Assembly: GCF_002245535.1 (NCBI RefSeq)
Contig: NZ_NKCN01000010.1
Location: 1 to 64,000 of the forward strand
Direction: 5' to 3'
Source: Mycobacterium lehmannii
Lineage (GTDB): Bacteria > Actinomycetota > Actinomycetes > Mycobacteriales > Mycobacteriaceae
DNA: 64,000 nt
The notes beneath the pieces were generated by a model that saw only the letters and a program-made list of their open reading frames with translations, did not search any database and was not told the DNA's origin. Shown piece by piece: positions 17,246-25,946 of this stretch (positions within the stretch are counted from its first letter, which is position 1; every line of letters starts with the position of its first letter). Position numbers and translations under genes: made by a program.

Positions 17246-18328
17246 TCACCCCGCGACCCGTAGCCCGTGCTCGCGAATCGCGCCGAAGATCACCAAACCG
17301 AATCCCGGTGCGTCGTCGGAAAGCCGGACGGTGTAGACGCCCAGATCGCGCAGAATCCACGCTACCGTCTGTGAGATCGCTTCCGAATCGAACTCTTCGG
17401 TGTTCGTCAGGCCGCAGGCGCGCATCGGACCGGGCGGGCGCAAATAGATGACGACCCCGCCGGCTTGCGCCCTCATATCGCTGCGCGCGCGGTCCAGATC
17501 GGTACCGCATCGGCAGGCGGTCGAACCGAAGACATCTGATGTCAGACACTCGACGTGGACGTGCAGCGGTACCGGCACCCCGGCGCCGACATCACCGATG
17601 ATGATCACCAGGTGCTCACCGTCGCCGTGCGCGTCACGGAACCCGATGGCACGGAACGCGCTGCCCCCGTTCGGCAGCACTGTCTCGGCCATTCGCACGA
17701 CCTGGGGCTCGACGCGCCGTCGATAGCTGACGAGCTCCGCGACGGAGACGACGGCCAACCCGTGTTCGAAGGCGAATTCGAGCAGTTCGCCACCTCGCGC
17801 CATCGCGGTGGGCCGGTGGCGGGACACGATGTCGCACATCCCCGCGGCCTCTGGCCGGCCTGCGAGGCGGGCGAGGTCGAGGGCTGCCTCGGCAGGACCC
17901 GGCCGTCCCAGCACGCCGTCTGGAGCCACCTCGACCGGAACCACGTGCCCGGGCCGGCGAAAGTCCGATACCTCAGAGCTTTTCGCCGCCAGCGCGGTGA
18001 TTGTCGCCGCCCGGTCGGTCGCCGATATCCCGGTGCCGGTACCTTGCCAGTCGACCGCCACCCGATGGGCGCCCGTATCGGAGTGGGTGTCGCCGCGGTG
18101 GCAGATCGGCGGCAGGTTCAGCCGCTCGCATTCGGCGGTCGGCAGCGCGACCCTGACATAGCCCGAGGAATGCCGGACCGTGAAGGCCAGTAACTGGGGC
18201 GTGGCCGCTTCGGCGGCGAAAGCGAGATATCCCTCATGGTCGTTCTCCGGGCCCATCGTGATGACCACGGGGCGCCCGACGCCCACTGCCGTGATTGCGC
18301 GACGGACCCTGGTGTCGGTCGTCTTCAT
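17246..18328 (-). CDS. Degenerate RibBA-like protein (DHBP synthase / GTP cyclohydrolase II fold)
   Basis: This 360-residue protein has the domain order of RibBA. The N-terminal RibB-like part (about 1-205) keeps GTGISATDRAATI, RRPGHV and EAALDLARLAG. The C-terminal GTP-cyclohydrolase-II-like part (about 206-360) keeps the zinc set Cys261, Cys272 and Cys274. Both active sites are altered. The acidic ENEGD motif of DHBP synthases reads NDHEGY, and the QEGRGIGL loop with the catalytic Arg is replaced by PPGPMRACGL, with about 30 residues missing after it. It is therefore unlikely to be the housekeeping riboflavin enzyme. It overlaps the flavin reductase gene as ATGA inside a flavoenzyme operon, suggesting a flavin-related or scaffolding role that cannot be defined here. 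Confidence 0.85.
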   Translation of the reverse strand: MKTTDTRVRRAITAVGVGRPVVITMGPENDHEGYLAFAAEAATPQLLAFTVRHSSGYVRVALPTAECERLNLPPICHRGDTHSDTGAHRVAVDWQGTGTGISATDRAATITALAAKSSEVSDFRRPGHVVPVEVAPDGVLGRPGPAEAALDLARLAGRPEAAGMCDIVSRHRPTAMARGGELLEFAFEHGLAVVSVAELVSYRRRVEPQVVRMAETVLPNGGSAFRAIGFRDAHGDGEHLVIIIGDVGAGVPVPLHVHVECLTSDVFGSTACRCGTDLDRARSDMRAQAGGVVIYLRPPGPMRACGLTNTEEFDSEAISQTVAWILRDLGVYTVRLSDDAPGFGLVIFGAIREHGLRVAG

Positions 18329-18837
18329 ATCTGCTCCTGTAAGTTCGCACGGGCGATCCGGTGAAACCGGCTGCCGTGAAACACAAGTGGCGGCATGGCG
18401 GCATCCGCGTCCAAGGCACAGACCTCGAGAACCGCGATCGTGTGATCACCTGCTCGTAGCTCGCTGCGTAGTCGGCAGTCCAGCCAGGCACTGGCCCTCG
18501 ACACGACCACCGCTCCGGTCGCCAGCTCCCTCCAGGGCACACCGGCGAACCGGTCACCGTCTTTGCGCGAGAGACTGCGGCATGCATCGCCGTGGTCCTC
18601 GGCCAGCACACTGAGGCCCAGCCGCGCGACCTTTTTCAACCGTGGCCACGTCCTGGAGTCGTTTTGGATACAGATCGAGACGAGCGGCGGTTCGACCGAA
18701 ACCGACGTGAACGAACTCGCCGCCATCCCCACCGGCTCTCCGTCGACCATCGCGCACACGGCGGTCACCCCGGACGGGTAGCAGCCGTATACCCGTCGCA
18801 GTTCGGCGCCGTCAATGGGTGGGGGGTGCAGTTCCAC
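18325..18837 (-). CDS. Flavin reductase (HpaC/ActVB-like)
   Basis: This 170-residue FMN/FAD reductase-fold protein has PSGVTAVCA, the AASSFTSVSVEPPLVSICI flavin-binding strand, RFAGVPW and GDHTIAVLEV, all typical of NAD(P)H:flavin reductases that feed reduced flavin to monooxygenases. The GTG start shares one base with the epoxide hydrolase stop (TAGTG) and the stop overlaps the RibBA-like start (ATGA). It probably supplies reduced flavin to the luciferase-like monooxygenase at 22481-23590 in the same operon. The frame stays open far upstream inside the hydrolase gene, which I judge irrelevant. Confidence 0.92.
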   Translation of the reverse strand: MELHPPPIDGAELRRVYGCYPSGVTAVCAMVDGEPVGMAASSFTSVSVEPPLVSICIQNDSRTWPRLKKVARLGLSVLAEDHGDACRSLSRKDGDRFAGVPWRELATGAVVVSRASAWLDCRLRSELRAGDHTIAVLEVCALDADAAMPPLVFHGSRFHRIARANLQEQI

Positions 18838-19910
18838 TAGTGCAGCCCCGCCAGGAAATCGAGCAGCAGCCGGTTGGTTTCCTTGGGCTCTTCTTGTTGG
18901 ATCCAGTGCCCGACATCGGAAATCATGTGGGTGCCGCAGTAATTGGGCATCACCTCGTGGGCCCGTTCGGCCGCCTCGGCGCCCCATGTCGTCCCGACGT
19001 CGTACTCGCCCCCGATGAACAGCGCCGGCGGGGTCAGCGGCGTGCCGTCCTGCTCGGCGAGGTCGCACCAGTCGTTGTCGATGTTGTGGTAGAAGCTCAA
19101 CGGCCCGCCGAACCCGGATCGTTCGAACTCTGCGGTGTAGAAGTCGAGATCGGCATCGGTGAACCAGTCCGGCATCGTTTCCGGGTAGATGAACGCGTCC
19201 TTCAGGCGCGCCCCTTCCGGTAGGCACAACGGACCGGAGCGGATCACCTCGACGGGATCCATCGACGCCAGATCCACGCCAGCGGCCACCGCCGCCTGGG
19301 TGGCCGCGATCATTCCCTGACCCGACACGGTATAGGTCAGGCCGAGCAGCCAGCCGCGGAGATCCTCTTCGATCTCGGCGATGATGGCATCTTGTTCGGA
19401 GAAGTAATCCTGGTACCACAGCTTCCCGGGACCGGCCAGCTCGAGGTGGTAATCGTTGGGCCTGCGCTCACCGAATGGGCTACCGGGCAGGCCGATCACC
19501 CCACGGCCGGCGAACGGAACACTGATGCCGACGACGCCGCGGCACCTCTCCGGATGCAACCAGGCCGACGTCCACGCCACCGGGGCGCCCCAGTCGTGGC
19601 CGACGACGACCGCCTGCTTCTCGCCGTAGGCGTCGATGACACCCACGATGTCGGCGACCAATTCCTTGATGCGGTACGCCTTTTGCACCCGGTACTTCGA
19701 CGAGCGCCCGTAGCCACGCTGGTCGATCGCCACCACCCGGTATCCCGCGTTGGCCAGCGCGGGAACCTGGTGGCGCCACGAGTACCACGACTCCGGGAAG
19801 CCGTGCACCAGGATCACCAGCGGTCCCTCACCCTGCTCCACGGCGTGGATGCGGGTTCCGCGGCAGTCGAGCAACCGATGGATTGGCGACAGCTGCGATA
19901 TCTGCGACAT
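18837..19910 (-). CDS. Epoxide hydrolase (alpha/beta-hydrolase fold)
   Basis: This 357-residue alpha/beta hydrolase has HGFPESW (oxyanion loop, residues 36-42), GYGRSS and the nucleophile elbow GHDWG with Asp106. The Asp nucleophile and HGFPES together indicate an epoxide hydrolase rather than an esterase. A late GHWIQQE supplies the catalytic His, and cap-domain tyrosines are present. AGAAGGGA precedes the ATG by a few bases. It lies 13 bases after the fusion oxygenase and overlaps the flavin reductase by one base. It would open an epoxide made by the operon's monooxygenases. A decayed partial copy sits at 15919-16426. Confidence 0.93.
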   Translation of the reverse strand: MSQISQLSPIHRLLDCRGTRIHAVEQGEGPLVILVHGFPESWYSWRHQVPALANAGYRVVAIDQRGYGRSSKYRVQKAYRIKELVADIVGVIDAYGEKQAVVVGHDWGAPVAWTSAWLHPERCRGVVGISVPFAGRGVIGLPGSPFGERRPNDYHLELAGPGKLWYQDYFSEQDAIIAEIEEDLRGWLLGLTYTVSGQGMIAATQAAVAAGVDLASMDPVEVIRSGPLCLPEGARLKDAFIYPETMPDWFTDADLDFYTAEFERSGFGGPLSFYHNIDNDWCDLAEQDGTPLTPPALFIGGEYDVGTTWGAEAAERAHEVMPNYCGTHMISDVGHWIQQEEPKETNRLLLDFLAGLH

Positions 19911-19923
19911 GTGCGTCCCTTCT

Positions 19924-22458
19924 CTAGCGGGAATGGCTTGCGACGAAATCGACTGCCGGGTCCTCGGATCGCTCCAGATGGTCGGGAGGCGGGATGGTGC
20001 GGTTCTGGTAGTTGCGGGCTATCAATGTCTGCTGGCCCGAGAGCCTGGTCCGCGCCCACTTGCCCAGGACCCGCCCGGCCACCCTCGGCGACATCAACGC
20101 CGCGGGTGGCTTGACCAAATGGACGACCGCCAAGAATTCCCGGTAGGCGTCTGGGTCGTCGTGAACGAGTTCCATCACCCGGTCCATGTACCAGGTCAGC
20201 GCGCGGAAGTAGAACGGGCGCTTCTTGGTCACATCTTTCACCCAGTCGAACCGAAGGTTCTGCTCCCTGATCACGAACCACGCCGTATCGGCCAGCTTTG
20301 CGATCCGGCGGTAGTACCGCCGTGGCAGCTCAGGATCACCCGGACCGTGGTTGGCGAGGAGCGTCTGCATCTCGCGGACTTCCTTGAGCGCCAGCGTCAT
20401 ACCAAGCCCCGATACCGGGTCGGCGCTGGTGTAGGCGTCGCCTACCGCCAGCAGCCCGCGCGGCAGGTTGCGCTTCTTCTCGTAACGCAGCCTCAACATG
20501 TTCGGATAGCGGAAGTTGTAGATCTGCGACGCCGGCGCCAGCCCGTCGATGTTCTCGCCGACAACCGGTGAGGGCATCAAATCGGCGAATCGGCGGAACT
20601 CCTCGGCGGTCCGTGGTGGCGAATAGCAGTTGTAGGCAACGAGTGTGGTGGACAGGATCGTGCGCGAGCTGTCGGTGTAGTACTGCGCCGCGTAGGTGTC
20701 CTCGTACGGTCGGTACGCGTAGCAGATCATCATCACCCTGTCCCGCCACTGTCGTTCAGGTGGCACCCGGTGGTGCATGGTCGAGTAGAAGCAGTTGATG
20801 ATGTCCTGTTCGACCTCGGGCGCCCCAATCCCCACCTGGTCGAGGAACTCTGGGACACGGGTGTTCTTGCCCGAGGCGTCCACCACGAATTCGGCCGGTA
20901 TGACCTCTAATTCACCACGCCTGTCCACCGCGACCCCGATCACGGTGTTGGCGGCGCTGTCGTAGACCAGATCGGCGACCTCTGCCTCGTAGTGGAAGTC
21001 GACGCGCGGTTCGTCGTCCAACCGACGGCGCACGCACCACTCGAGCAACGGACGACCGGCGCAGACGATCTGGATGTCGCCGGTTCCCGGCTTCTTCCAG
21101 GTGCCGCCCAGGCGGATGCGGTACTGGGCGGCCATATCGACGTCGAATGCGCCTTCGCGCACCATATCGTCGATGATGCCGGGAAAGATGCGCTCCAACT
21201 CGATGCGTCCCGCGGTGAGCAGATGGTGCAGGTGCCAGCCCTGCGCCGCGCCCGGCCGGCCCTCGCGGCGGCGGTGCGGGTCATCCTTCTCCAGCACGAT
21301 CACCCGCTCGAAGAACTCGGTCAGCATCTTGGCGGCGGTGATGCCAGCAATGCTGCCCCCGATGACCACGGCGGTGCCGCTGCCGCGCCGCCGCACGTCG
21401 GCCATGTCGACATCGGCATAGTCCAGCCGCAGCGGGGCCCGCCGCCGCGCGGCACCGCTCGGCACAAACTTCTCGTAGTAGAGGCCGACGCGATGAATAT
21501 TGCGTTCGTCCAGCCAATTCCGGACCGCCTCGACCATCCCGGCCGGGCCGCACAGGTACACGTCGGCATCGCCGCCGCCGAACATGGCGTCGTCCAGCAG
21601 GTCGGTCACCAGCCCCACCGGCCCGGACCAGTGGGCGTCCGGACGCGACACGATGGTGTGCACATGCAAGTCGGGGATCAGACGCTGCAGTCGGTCGAGT
21701 TCGTCGAGTTTGCAGAGGTCCGCGACGTCGGTCACCCCGTACAGCAGGTGGACGGGCTGACCGGCATTGTGCGCCATGCTCTGCGCCATCGCCAGGATCG
21801 CCGACAACCCGGTGCCACCGGCGACCAGCACCACCGGCCGCTGCACCGGCCTCAGATGGAAGCTGCCCTTGCTGCCCCGCAGCGCGATTCGGTCGCCCGG
21901 CTTCGCCCGGTCGCGCAGGTAGTCCGACATCACCCCGCTAGGGAGCAACCTGATGATGAACTCGAGTTCATCGCACCCGCCGGCGGGGTGCGCGTAGGAG
22001 TAGTTGCGCCATGCCCCGCTGCCGGGGACCTGCAACTGCGCGAACTGGCCGGCCTTGAACGTCAGCGGCGGCATACCCGAAACATCCAGCCGCAGAAGTG
22101 CCGTGGTGGACGAGACCAGTTCTACCCCGATCACCGTCGCGTGCCCCGTCACCAAGCTGGCCGCGTTGCCGTCCATCGGATACTGCAGTTCGATCAGGCA
22201 TTCGGAGTTGGCGAAAGTCTGACAGGTCAATACCTTTCGTGCGTCGCGTTCGACCTCGGACAGTCCCTCGGTACGGCCCATCTCGTAATCACCCGACCGG
22301 CAGGTGGCCACGCAGGTGCCGCAGATCCCGCTCTGGCACTCGTTGACGATTGCGATGCCGTTTTCTTCGGCCGCCTCCAGAATGGACTGGTCGGGCTGCG
22401 CCGTCATCGTCTTGCACGTTCCATCCGAATACCGGACGGTGATCTTCTGCGCCTCCAT
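19924..22458 (-). CDS. Fusion of [2Fe-2S] ferredoxin-NAD(P)H reductase with an FAD-dependent monooxygenase
   Basis: This single 844-residue frame joins two complete electron-transfer proteins. Residues 1-95 are a plant-type [2Fe-2S] ferredoxin (Cys41, Cys46, Cys49, Cys79). Residues 105-335 are an FNR-type reductase with the FAD motif RNYS (151-154), GGTG (214-217) for NAD(P) and CGPAGM (303-308). Residues 360-844 are a group-A-like FAD monooxygenase with VVIGGSIAG (364-372), QGWHLHHLL, VVDASGKNTRVP and LLAVGDAYTSADPVSGLG. The reductase part resembles benzoate-dioxygenase reductases. AAGGA upstream sets the ATG at 22458; the frame is open 30 codons further. It lies 22 bases after the luciferase-like gene and 13 before the epoxide hydrolase. 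The chain would carry NAD(P)H electrons to its own flavin monooxygenase module, but this is inference. Confidence 0.92.
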   Translation of the reverse strand: MEAQKITVRYSDGTCKTMTAQPDQSILEAAEENGIAIVNECQSGICGTCVATCRSGDYEMGRTEGLSEVERDARKVLTCQTFANSECLIELQYPMDGNAASLVTGHATVIGVELVSSTTALLRLDVSGMPPLTFKAGQFAQLQVPGSGAWRNYSYAHPAGGCDELEFIIRLLPSGVMSDYLRDRAKPGDRIALRGSKGSFHLRPVQRPVVLVAGGTGLSAILAMAQSMAHNAGQPVHLLYGVTDVADLCKLDELDRLQRLIPDLHVHTIVSRPDAHWSGPVGLVTDLLDDAMFGGGDADVYLCGPAGMVEAVRNWLDERNIHRVGLYYEKFVPSGAARRRAPLRLDYADVDMADVRRRGSGTAVVIGGSIAGITAAKMLTEFFERVIVLEKDDPHRRREGRPGAAQGWHLHHLLTAGRIELERIFPGIIDDMVREGAFDVDMAAQYRIRLGGTWKKPGTGDIQIVCAGRPLLEWCVRRRLDDEPRVDFHYEAEVADLVYDSAANTVIGVAVDRRGELEVIPAEFVVDASGKNTRVPEFLDQVGIGAPEVEQDIINCFYSTMHHRVPPERQWRDRVMMICYAYRPYEDTYAAQYYTDSSRTILSTTLVAYNCYSPPRTAEEFRRFADLMPSPVVGENIDGLAPASQIYNFRYPNMLRLRYEKKRNLPRGLLAVGDAYTSADPVSGLGMTLALKEVREMQTLLANHGPGDPELPRRYYRRIAKLADTAWFVIREQNLRFDWVKDVTKKRPFYFRALTWYMDRVMELVHDDPDAYREFLAVVHLVKPPAALMSPRVAGRVLGKWARTRLSGQQTLIARNYQNRTIPPPDHLERSEDPAVDFVASHSR

Positions 22459-22480
22459 CGGGATGTCCTTCGGTTGAGCG

Positions 22481-23590
22481 CTAGGCGATGGCGACCGTGG
22501 ACTTCTTGGCGATGCGAGCGTTGAGCTTGGGCATGACCTCCTCGGCAAGCAGCCGCATCGACTCCTTCCACGGTCCAGGGTTGTCGCTGTAATCGCAGCC
22601 GAGAATCAGCAGGTGACCGAACCCCCCGACCTGGTCATAGGTGGCCTCCAGCTTGTCGACCACCGTCTCGACGGAGCCGACCACAAAAGTGTTCTCCGCC
22701 AGGTATTCCGGTGTTACGTCCTCATCGGGAACCGAGGGGTTGTGCTTGTAGTACTTGGTCATGCCGAACATCCGGAACGTCGGCAGGACGTACTCGCGCA
22801 TGAAGCGGCCGATCATGCCGTCGACGGCGTAACGGAAAGCCTGTTCGTCGGTTTCGGCGACGACGACCTCGCGCACCAGTCGCCAGTCGCGGCGGTCCGG
22901 AGTGCGGCCACTGCGCGCGGCACCCTCGAGCACGGCGTCCCAGTGCGTCGCGACGTACTCGGTGTTCAGATCGAGGCTCATCGGGAGATAGCCGCGCTCA
23001 CCGGCAAGCTTGAGCGTTTCGGAGCCGGCGCTGAATCCGGTGACCCCGATCGGCGGGTGAGGCGCCTGGAAGGGCTTGATGTGCCGATGCATCAGGCCTT
23101 CGAACATCGGGGCGATCCCGTTGGCATTCCAGTACTTTCCGCGGTACTCCCACGGGTCGTCCTCAGTCCAGACCTTGAGCATGATCTCGAGTGCTTCCCG
23201 GGTCATCTCGCGGTGCTCACCGTTCTGCCCGTCGACATCGAACAGCGCCCAGTCGCCGGGGATGCCGCTGGCACCCACCCCGAGCATGAAGCGGCCTTGG
23301 GCGAGGTGGTCGAAATAGGCCACGCGGTGGGCCAGCTCCACCGGATGGTGGTACGGAAGCAGATGGGCGCCGGGCGCCAGCTTGATCGACTTCGTCCGCA
23401 GTAGCGCCTGAGCCAGCAGCAGGTCCGGTGCGCAGATCGGCTCCCAGGGCACGGTGAAATGCTCGCCGACCCACGCCTCGACGTAACCCAGTTCGTCGGC
23501 GAGTTGGATCAGCTCGAGATCCCACTGGGTTGCGTCGTACAGGCTGCGCTCCGGCGGGTGCGCCGGCATCAGGAAAAGTCCCAGTTCCAT
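22481..23590 (-). CDS. Luciferase-like (LLM) flavin-dependent monooxygenase, limonene-monooxygenase-like
   Basis: This 369-residue TIM-barrel member of the bacterial luciferase superfamily has GLFLMP at the start, ADELGYVEAWVGEHF, PYHHPVELAHRVAYFDHLAQGR and GVGASGIPGDW, in the pattern of limonene 1,2-monooxygenase and other two-component FMN monooxygenases. It is the first gene of the leftward operon. I chose the ATG at 23590, with AGAGGG six bases upstream, over the in-frame TTG at 23596, which touches the ribosome-binding site. Reduced flavin would come from the flavin reductase in the same operon. F420 use cannot be excluded. Confidence 0.9.
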   Translation of the reverse strand: MELGLFLMPAHPPERSLYDATQWDLELIQLADELGYVEAWVGEHFTVPWEPICAPDLLLAQALLRTKSIKLAPGAHLLPYHHPVELAHRVAYFDHLAQGRFMLGVGASGIPGDWALFDVDGQNGEHREMTREALEIMLKVWTEDDPWEYRGKYWNANGIAPMFEGLMHRHIKPFQAPHPPIGVTGFSAGSETLKLAGERGYLPMSLDLNTEYVATHWDAVLEGAARSGRTPDRRDWRLVREVVVAETDEQAFRYAVDGMIGRFMREYVLPTFRMFGMTKYYKHNPSVPDEDVTPEYLAENTFVVGSVETVVDKLEATYDQVGGFGHLLILGCDYSDNPGPWKESMRLLAEEVMPKLNARIAKKSTVAIA

Positions 23591-23689
23591 CTTCAACCCT
23601 CTCGGTAGTGGTCGCTCGTCCGACGGCTTGCTGCGATGTGCACCACAGTACTAGCAAGATACTTCATTGAGCGCAAGTAGGCGACTGTC

Positions 23690-23709
23690 TTGGTGATTTA
23701 CTTCACCAA
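23690..23709. promoter_or_regulatory. 20-bp palindrome between two divergent catabolic operons
   Basis: TTGGTGA-TTTACT-TCACCAA is a perfect 7-bp inverted repeat with a six-base spacer. It is placed 100 bases upstream of the LLM start and 111 bases upstream of the crotonase start. Its size suits a TetR- or GntR-type dimer. A second repeat-like stretch, AGCAAG...GCAAGT (23652-23677), shares the AGCAAG word with the palindrome upstream of the LEH-like gene. Together they probably control both operons from one 230 bp region. Confidence 0.5.
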
Positions 23710-23820
23710 AAGTTTTATGATTGCCGTACTGGCTATGGACATTTTGCTTTCACGCCGCGTAGCCTGCAGCTCAGCAGCGTGACCGCGCGCCGAGCGGTGA
23801 CGACCTGAAGGGAGCACTTC

Positions 23821-24717
23821 GTGCAGCATTTCGACTACATCGACTACGAACTGCTCGATGACGGCCGAATCGCCGTGATCACGCTCGATCGCCCGAAACA
23901 GCGCAATGCGCAGAACCGCGGGCTGCTGGTCGAGCTGGGAGCGGCGTTCGAACTCGCCGAAGAGGATGACACCGTGCGGGTGGTCATCCTGCGCGGTGCG
24001 GGACCATGCTTCTCGGCGGGCCATGACCTGGGTTCCGCCGACGACATCCGCGAGCGATCGTCGGGCCCCGGTCAGCACCCGACGTATCACTGCAACGGCG
24101 GGACGTTAGGCGGGGTGGCGACCCGCCATCGCCAGGAGTGGCACTACTTCTTCCAGAACACCAAACGCTGGCGCAACCTGCGCAAGATCACCATCGCCGA
24201 GGTGCACGGGATGGTCCTGTCGGCCGGCCTGATGCTGGCATGGTGCTGCGACCTGATCGTCGCCGCCGACGACACGATCTTCGCCGACGTCGTGGGCACT
24301 CGCCTGGGAATGTGCGGAGTGGAGTACTTCGGCCATCCGTGGGAGTTCGGCCCGCGCAAGGCCAAGGAGCTGTTGCTCACCGGGGACGCCCTGACTGCCG
24401 ACGACGCGCATGCGCTCGGCATGGTCAGCAAGGTGTTCGACGGTGACGAACTGCCGGACGCCACAGTCGAATTCGCCCGCCGGATCGCCAAGCTGCCGCC
24501 ACTCACGGCGTTGCTGATCAAAGAGTCGGTGAACCAGACCGTCGATGCCATGGGTTTCGGCGCTGCGCTCGACGCCTGCTTTTCGCTGCACCAACTCAAC
24601 CACGCCCATTGGGCCGACGTGACCGGCAATACTTTGGGCATCGGCAGTGTCGAGTACGGCCTCGAGGACTGGCGGCTGACACCGGAGATCCTGCCCGCGG
24701 CCAAGCGGCGGCCCTGA
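23821..24717 (+). CDS. Enoyl-CoA hydratase/isomerase family protein
   Basis: This 298-residue crotonase-fold enzyme has the oxyanion-hole segments [12 protein letters not shown] and [18 protein letters not shown] and the [17 protein letters not shown] region. It would hydrate or otherwise process a CoA thioester. The GTG start has AAGGGAG nine bases upstream. It is the first gene of the rightward operon (crotonase, two acyl-CoA dehydrogenases, double acyl-CoA synthetase). Crotonases also include ring-opening hydrolases, and the exact reaction is not readable here. Confidence 0.93.
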   Translation: MQHFDYIDYELLDDGRIAVITLDRPKQRNAQNRGLLVELGAAFELAEEDDTVRVVILRGAGPCFSAGHDLGSADDIRERSSGPGQHPTYHCNGGTLGGVATRHRQEWHYFFQNTKRWRNLRKITIAEVHGMVLSAGLMLAWCCDLIVAADDTIFADVVGTRLGMCGVEYFGHPWEFGPRKAKELLLTGDALTADDAHALGMVSKVFDGDELPDATVEFARRIAKLPPLTALLIKESVNQTVDAMGFGAALDACFSLHQLNHAHWADVTGNTLGIGSVEYGLEDWRLTPEILPAAKRRP

Positions 24718-24730
24718 CCGGAGACCAGAA

Positions 24731-25945
24731 GTGGACATCGACTACCCGCCCGAGGCGATCGCCTTCCGCGACCAGATTCGGGCGTTTCTGGCCGAACACC
24801 TGCCCGCCGAGTGGGGCGGCGCCGGCGTCCTGCCCCCGGACGAACGTGAACAACTCGGGGTTCGATGGCGCAAGGTGCTCGCCGACCGGGGCCTCATCGC
24901 GGTGGCCTGGCCGAAGGAGTACGGCGGCGGTGGGCTTTCGGCGATCGAACAGTCGGTGCTCGCCGAAGAGTTCGCCCGCGCAGGTGCACCGGACCGCGCG
25001 GAAAACGACCTACTCGGCATCGACCTACTGGGCAACACGATGATCGCGTTGGGCTCCGAGGAGCAGAAGCGCCGATTCCTGCCGCGCATCCTGTCCGGAG
25101 AGGACCGCTGGTGCCAGGGCTTCTCCGAACCCGAAGCCGGTTCGGATCTGGCGTCGGTACGGACGAAGGCGGCGCTCGACGACGACGAGTGGGTGATCAA
25201 CGGACAGAAGATCTGGACGTCGGCCGGACCGACGGCGAACTGGATCTTCGTGCTCGCGCGCACCGATCCGGCTGCGCCCAAGCACAAAGGCTTGTCGGTA
25301 CTGCTGGTGCCGATCGACCAACCCGGCGTCACGGTCCGGCCGATCGTGAACGCGGCGGGGCACGCGTCCTTCAGCGAGGTCTTCTTCACCGATGCCCGTG
25401 CACGGGCAGCCGACGTGCTCGGCGGTGTCGGTGGCGGTTGGCACACCGCGATGACACTGCTCGGCTTTGAGCGTGGCTCGCAGATCACCACCGCCGCAGT
25501 GGAATTCGGCAGGGACCTGGAGCGGCTGATAGCCCTGGCCCGCGACCGCGGACGGCACACCGATCCCCACATCCGCGACGAGCTGGCGTGGTGCTACTCA
25601 CGTGTCCAGATCCTGCGGTATCAGGGCTACCGTGGCCTGACCGCGTTGCTGCGCGGCGAACGTCCGGGCGCCGATGCCGCGATCAACAAGGTGATCTGGA
25701 GTGAGTACTTCCGGCGCTACACCGAACTCGCGGTCGAGATCCTCGCGCTCGACGCGCTGAGCCCGCACGGCCCGGGAAACGGCGCGGCACTGATGGTTCC
25801 GGTGGCCGGGACGCCGAACTCCGTCGGCTGCTGGATGGACGAACTGCTGTACGCGCGGGCCGCCACGATCTACGCGGGTAGTTCGCAGATCCAGCGCAAC
25901 GTGATCGGCGAGCAGCTGCTGGGGCTGCCCAAGGAAGCTCGCTGA
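24731..25945 (+). CDS. Acyl-CoA dehydrogenase, larger subunit of a pair
   Basis: This 404-residue FAD-dependent acyl-CoA dehydrogenase has the [17 protein letters not shown] flavin-binding region, the INGQKIWTS strand and a C-terminal [20 protein letters not shown] signature. It follows the crotonase by 13 bases with GGAGA before its GTG and is one base from the next acyl-CoA dehydrogenase. In mycobacteria, adjacent large and small acyl-CoA dehydrogenases of this kind (for example FadE28-FadE29) form alpha2beta2 enzymes acting on steroid or other bulky CoA thioesters. The same is inferred here. Confidence 0.93.
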   Translation: MDIDYPPEAIAFRDQIRAFLAEHLPAEWGGAGVLPPDEREQLGVRWRKVLADRGLIAVAWPKEYGGGGLSAIEQSVLAEEFARAGAPDRAENDLLGIDLLGNTMIALGSEEQKRRFLPRILSGEDRWCQGFSEPEAGSDLASVRTKAALDDDEWVINGQKIWTSAGPTANWIFVLARTDPAAPKHKGLSVLLVPIDQPGVTVRPIVNAAGHASFSEVFFTDARARAADVLGGVGGGWHTAMTLLGFERGSQITTAAVEFGRDLERLIALARDRGRHTDPHIRDELAWCYSRVQILRYQGYRGLTALLRGERPGADAAINKVIWSEYFRRYTELAVEILALDALSPHGPGNGAALMVPVAGTPNSVGCWMDELLYARAATIYAGSSQIQRNVIGEQLLGLPKEAR

Positions 25946-25946
25946 T

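Noticed and set aside
15679..17451. A 590-codon plus-strand frame as one gene
   Set aside because: Only its stretch from about 15919 to 16365 is real (hydrolase remnant). The rest is antisense to the monooxygenase start and to the SDR gene.
18838..19419. Extension of the flavin reductase frame upstream into the hydrolase gene
   Set aside because: The extra part is a shadow of the hydrolase. The GTG at 18837 coupled to the hydrolase stop gives a normal-length flavin reductase.
20992..22524. A 510-codon plus-strand open frame
   Set aside because: It is antisense to the fusion oxygenase gene, which has complete domain motifs; the opposite frame reads as low-complexity His/Gln/Arg-rich sequence.
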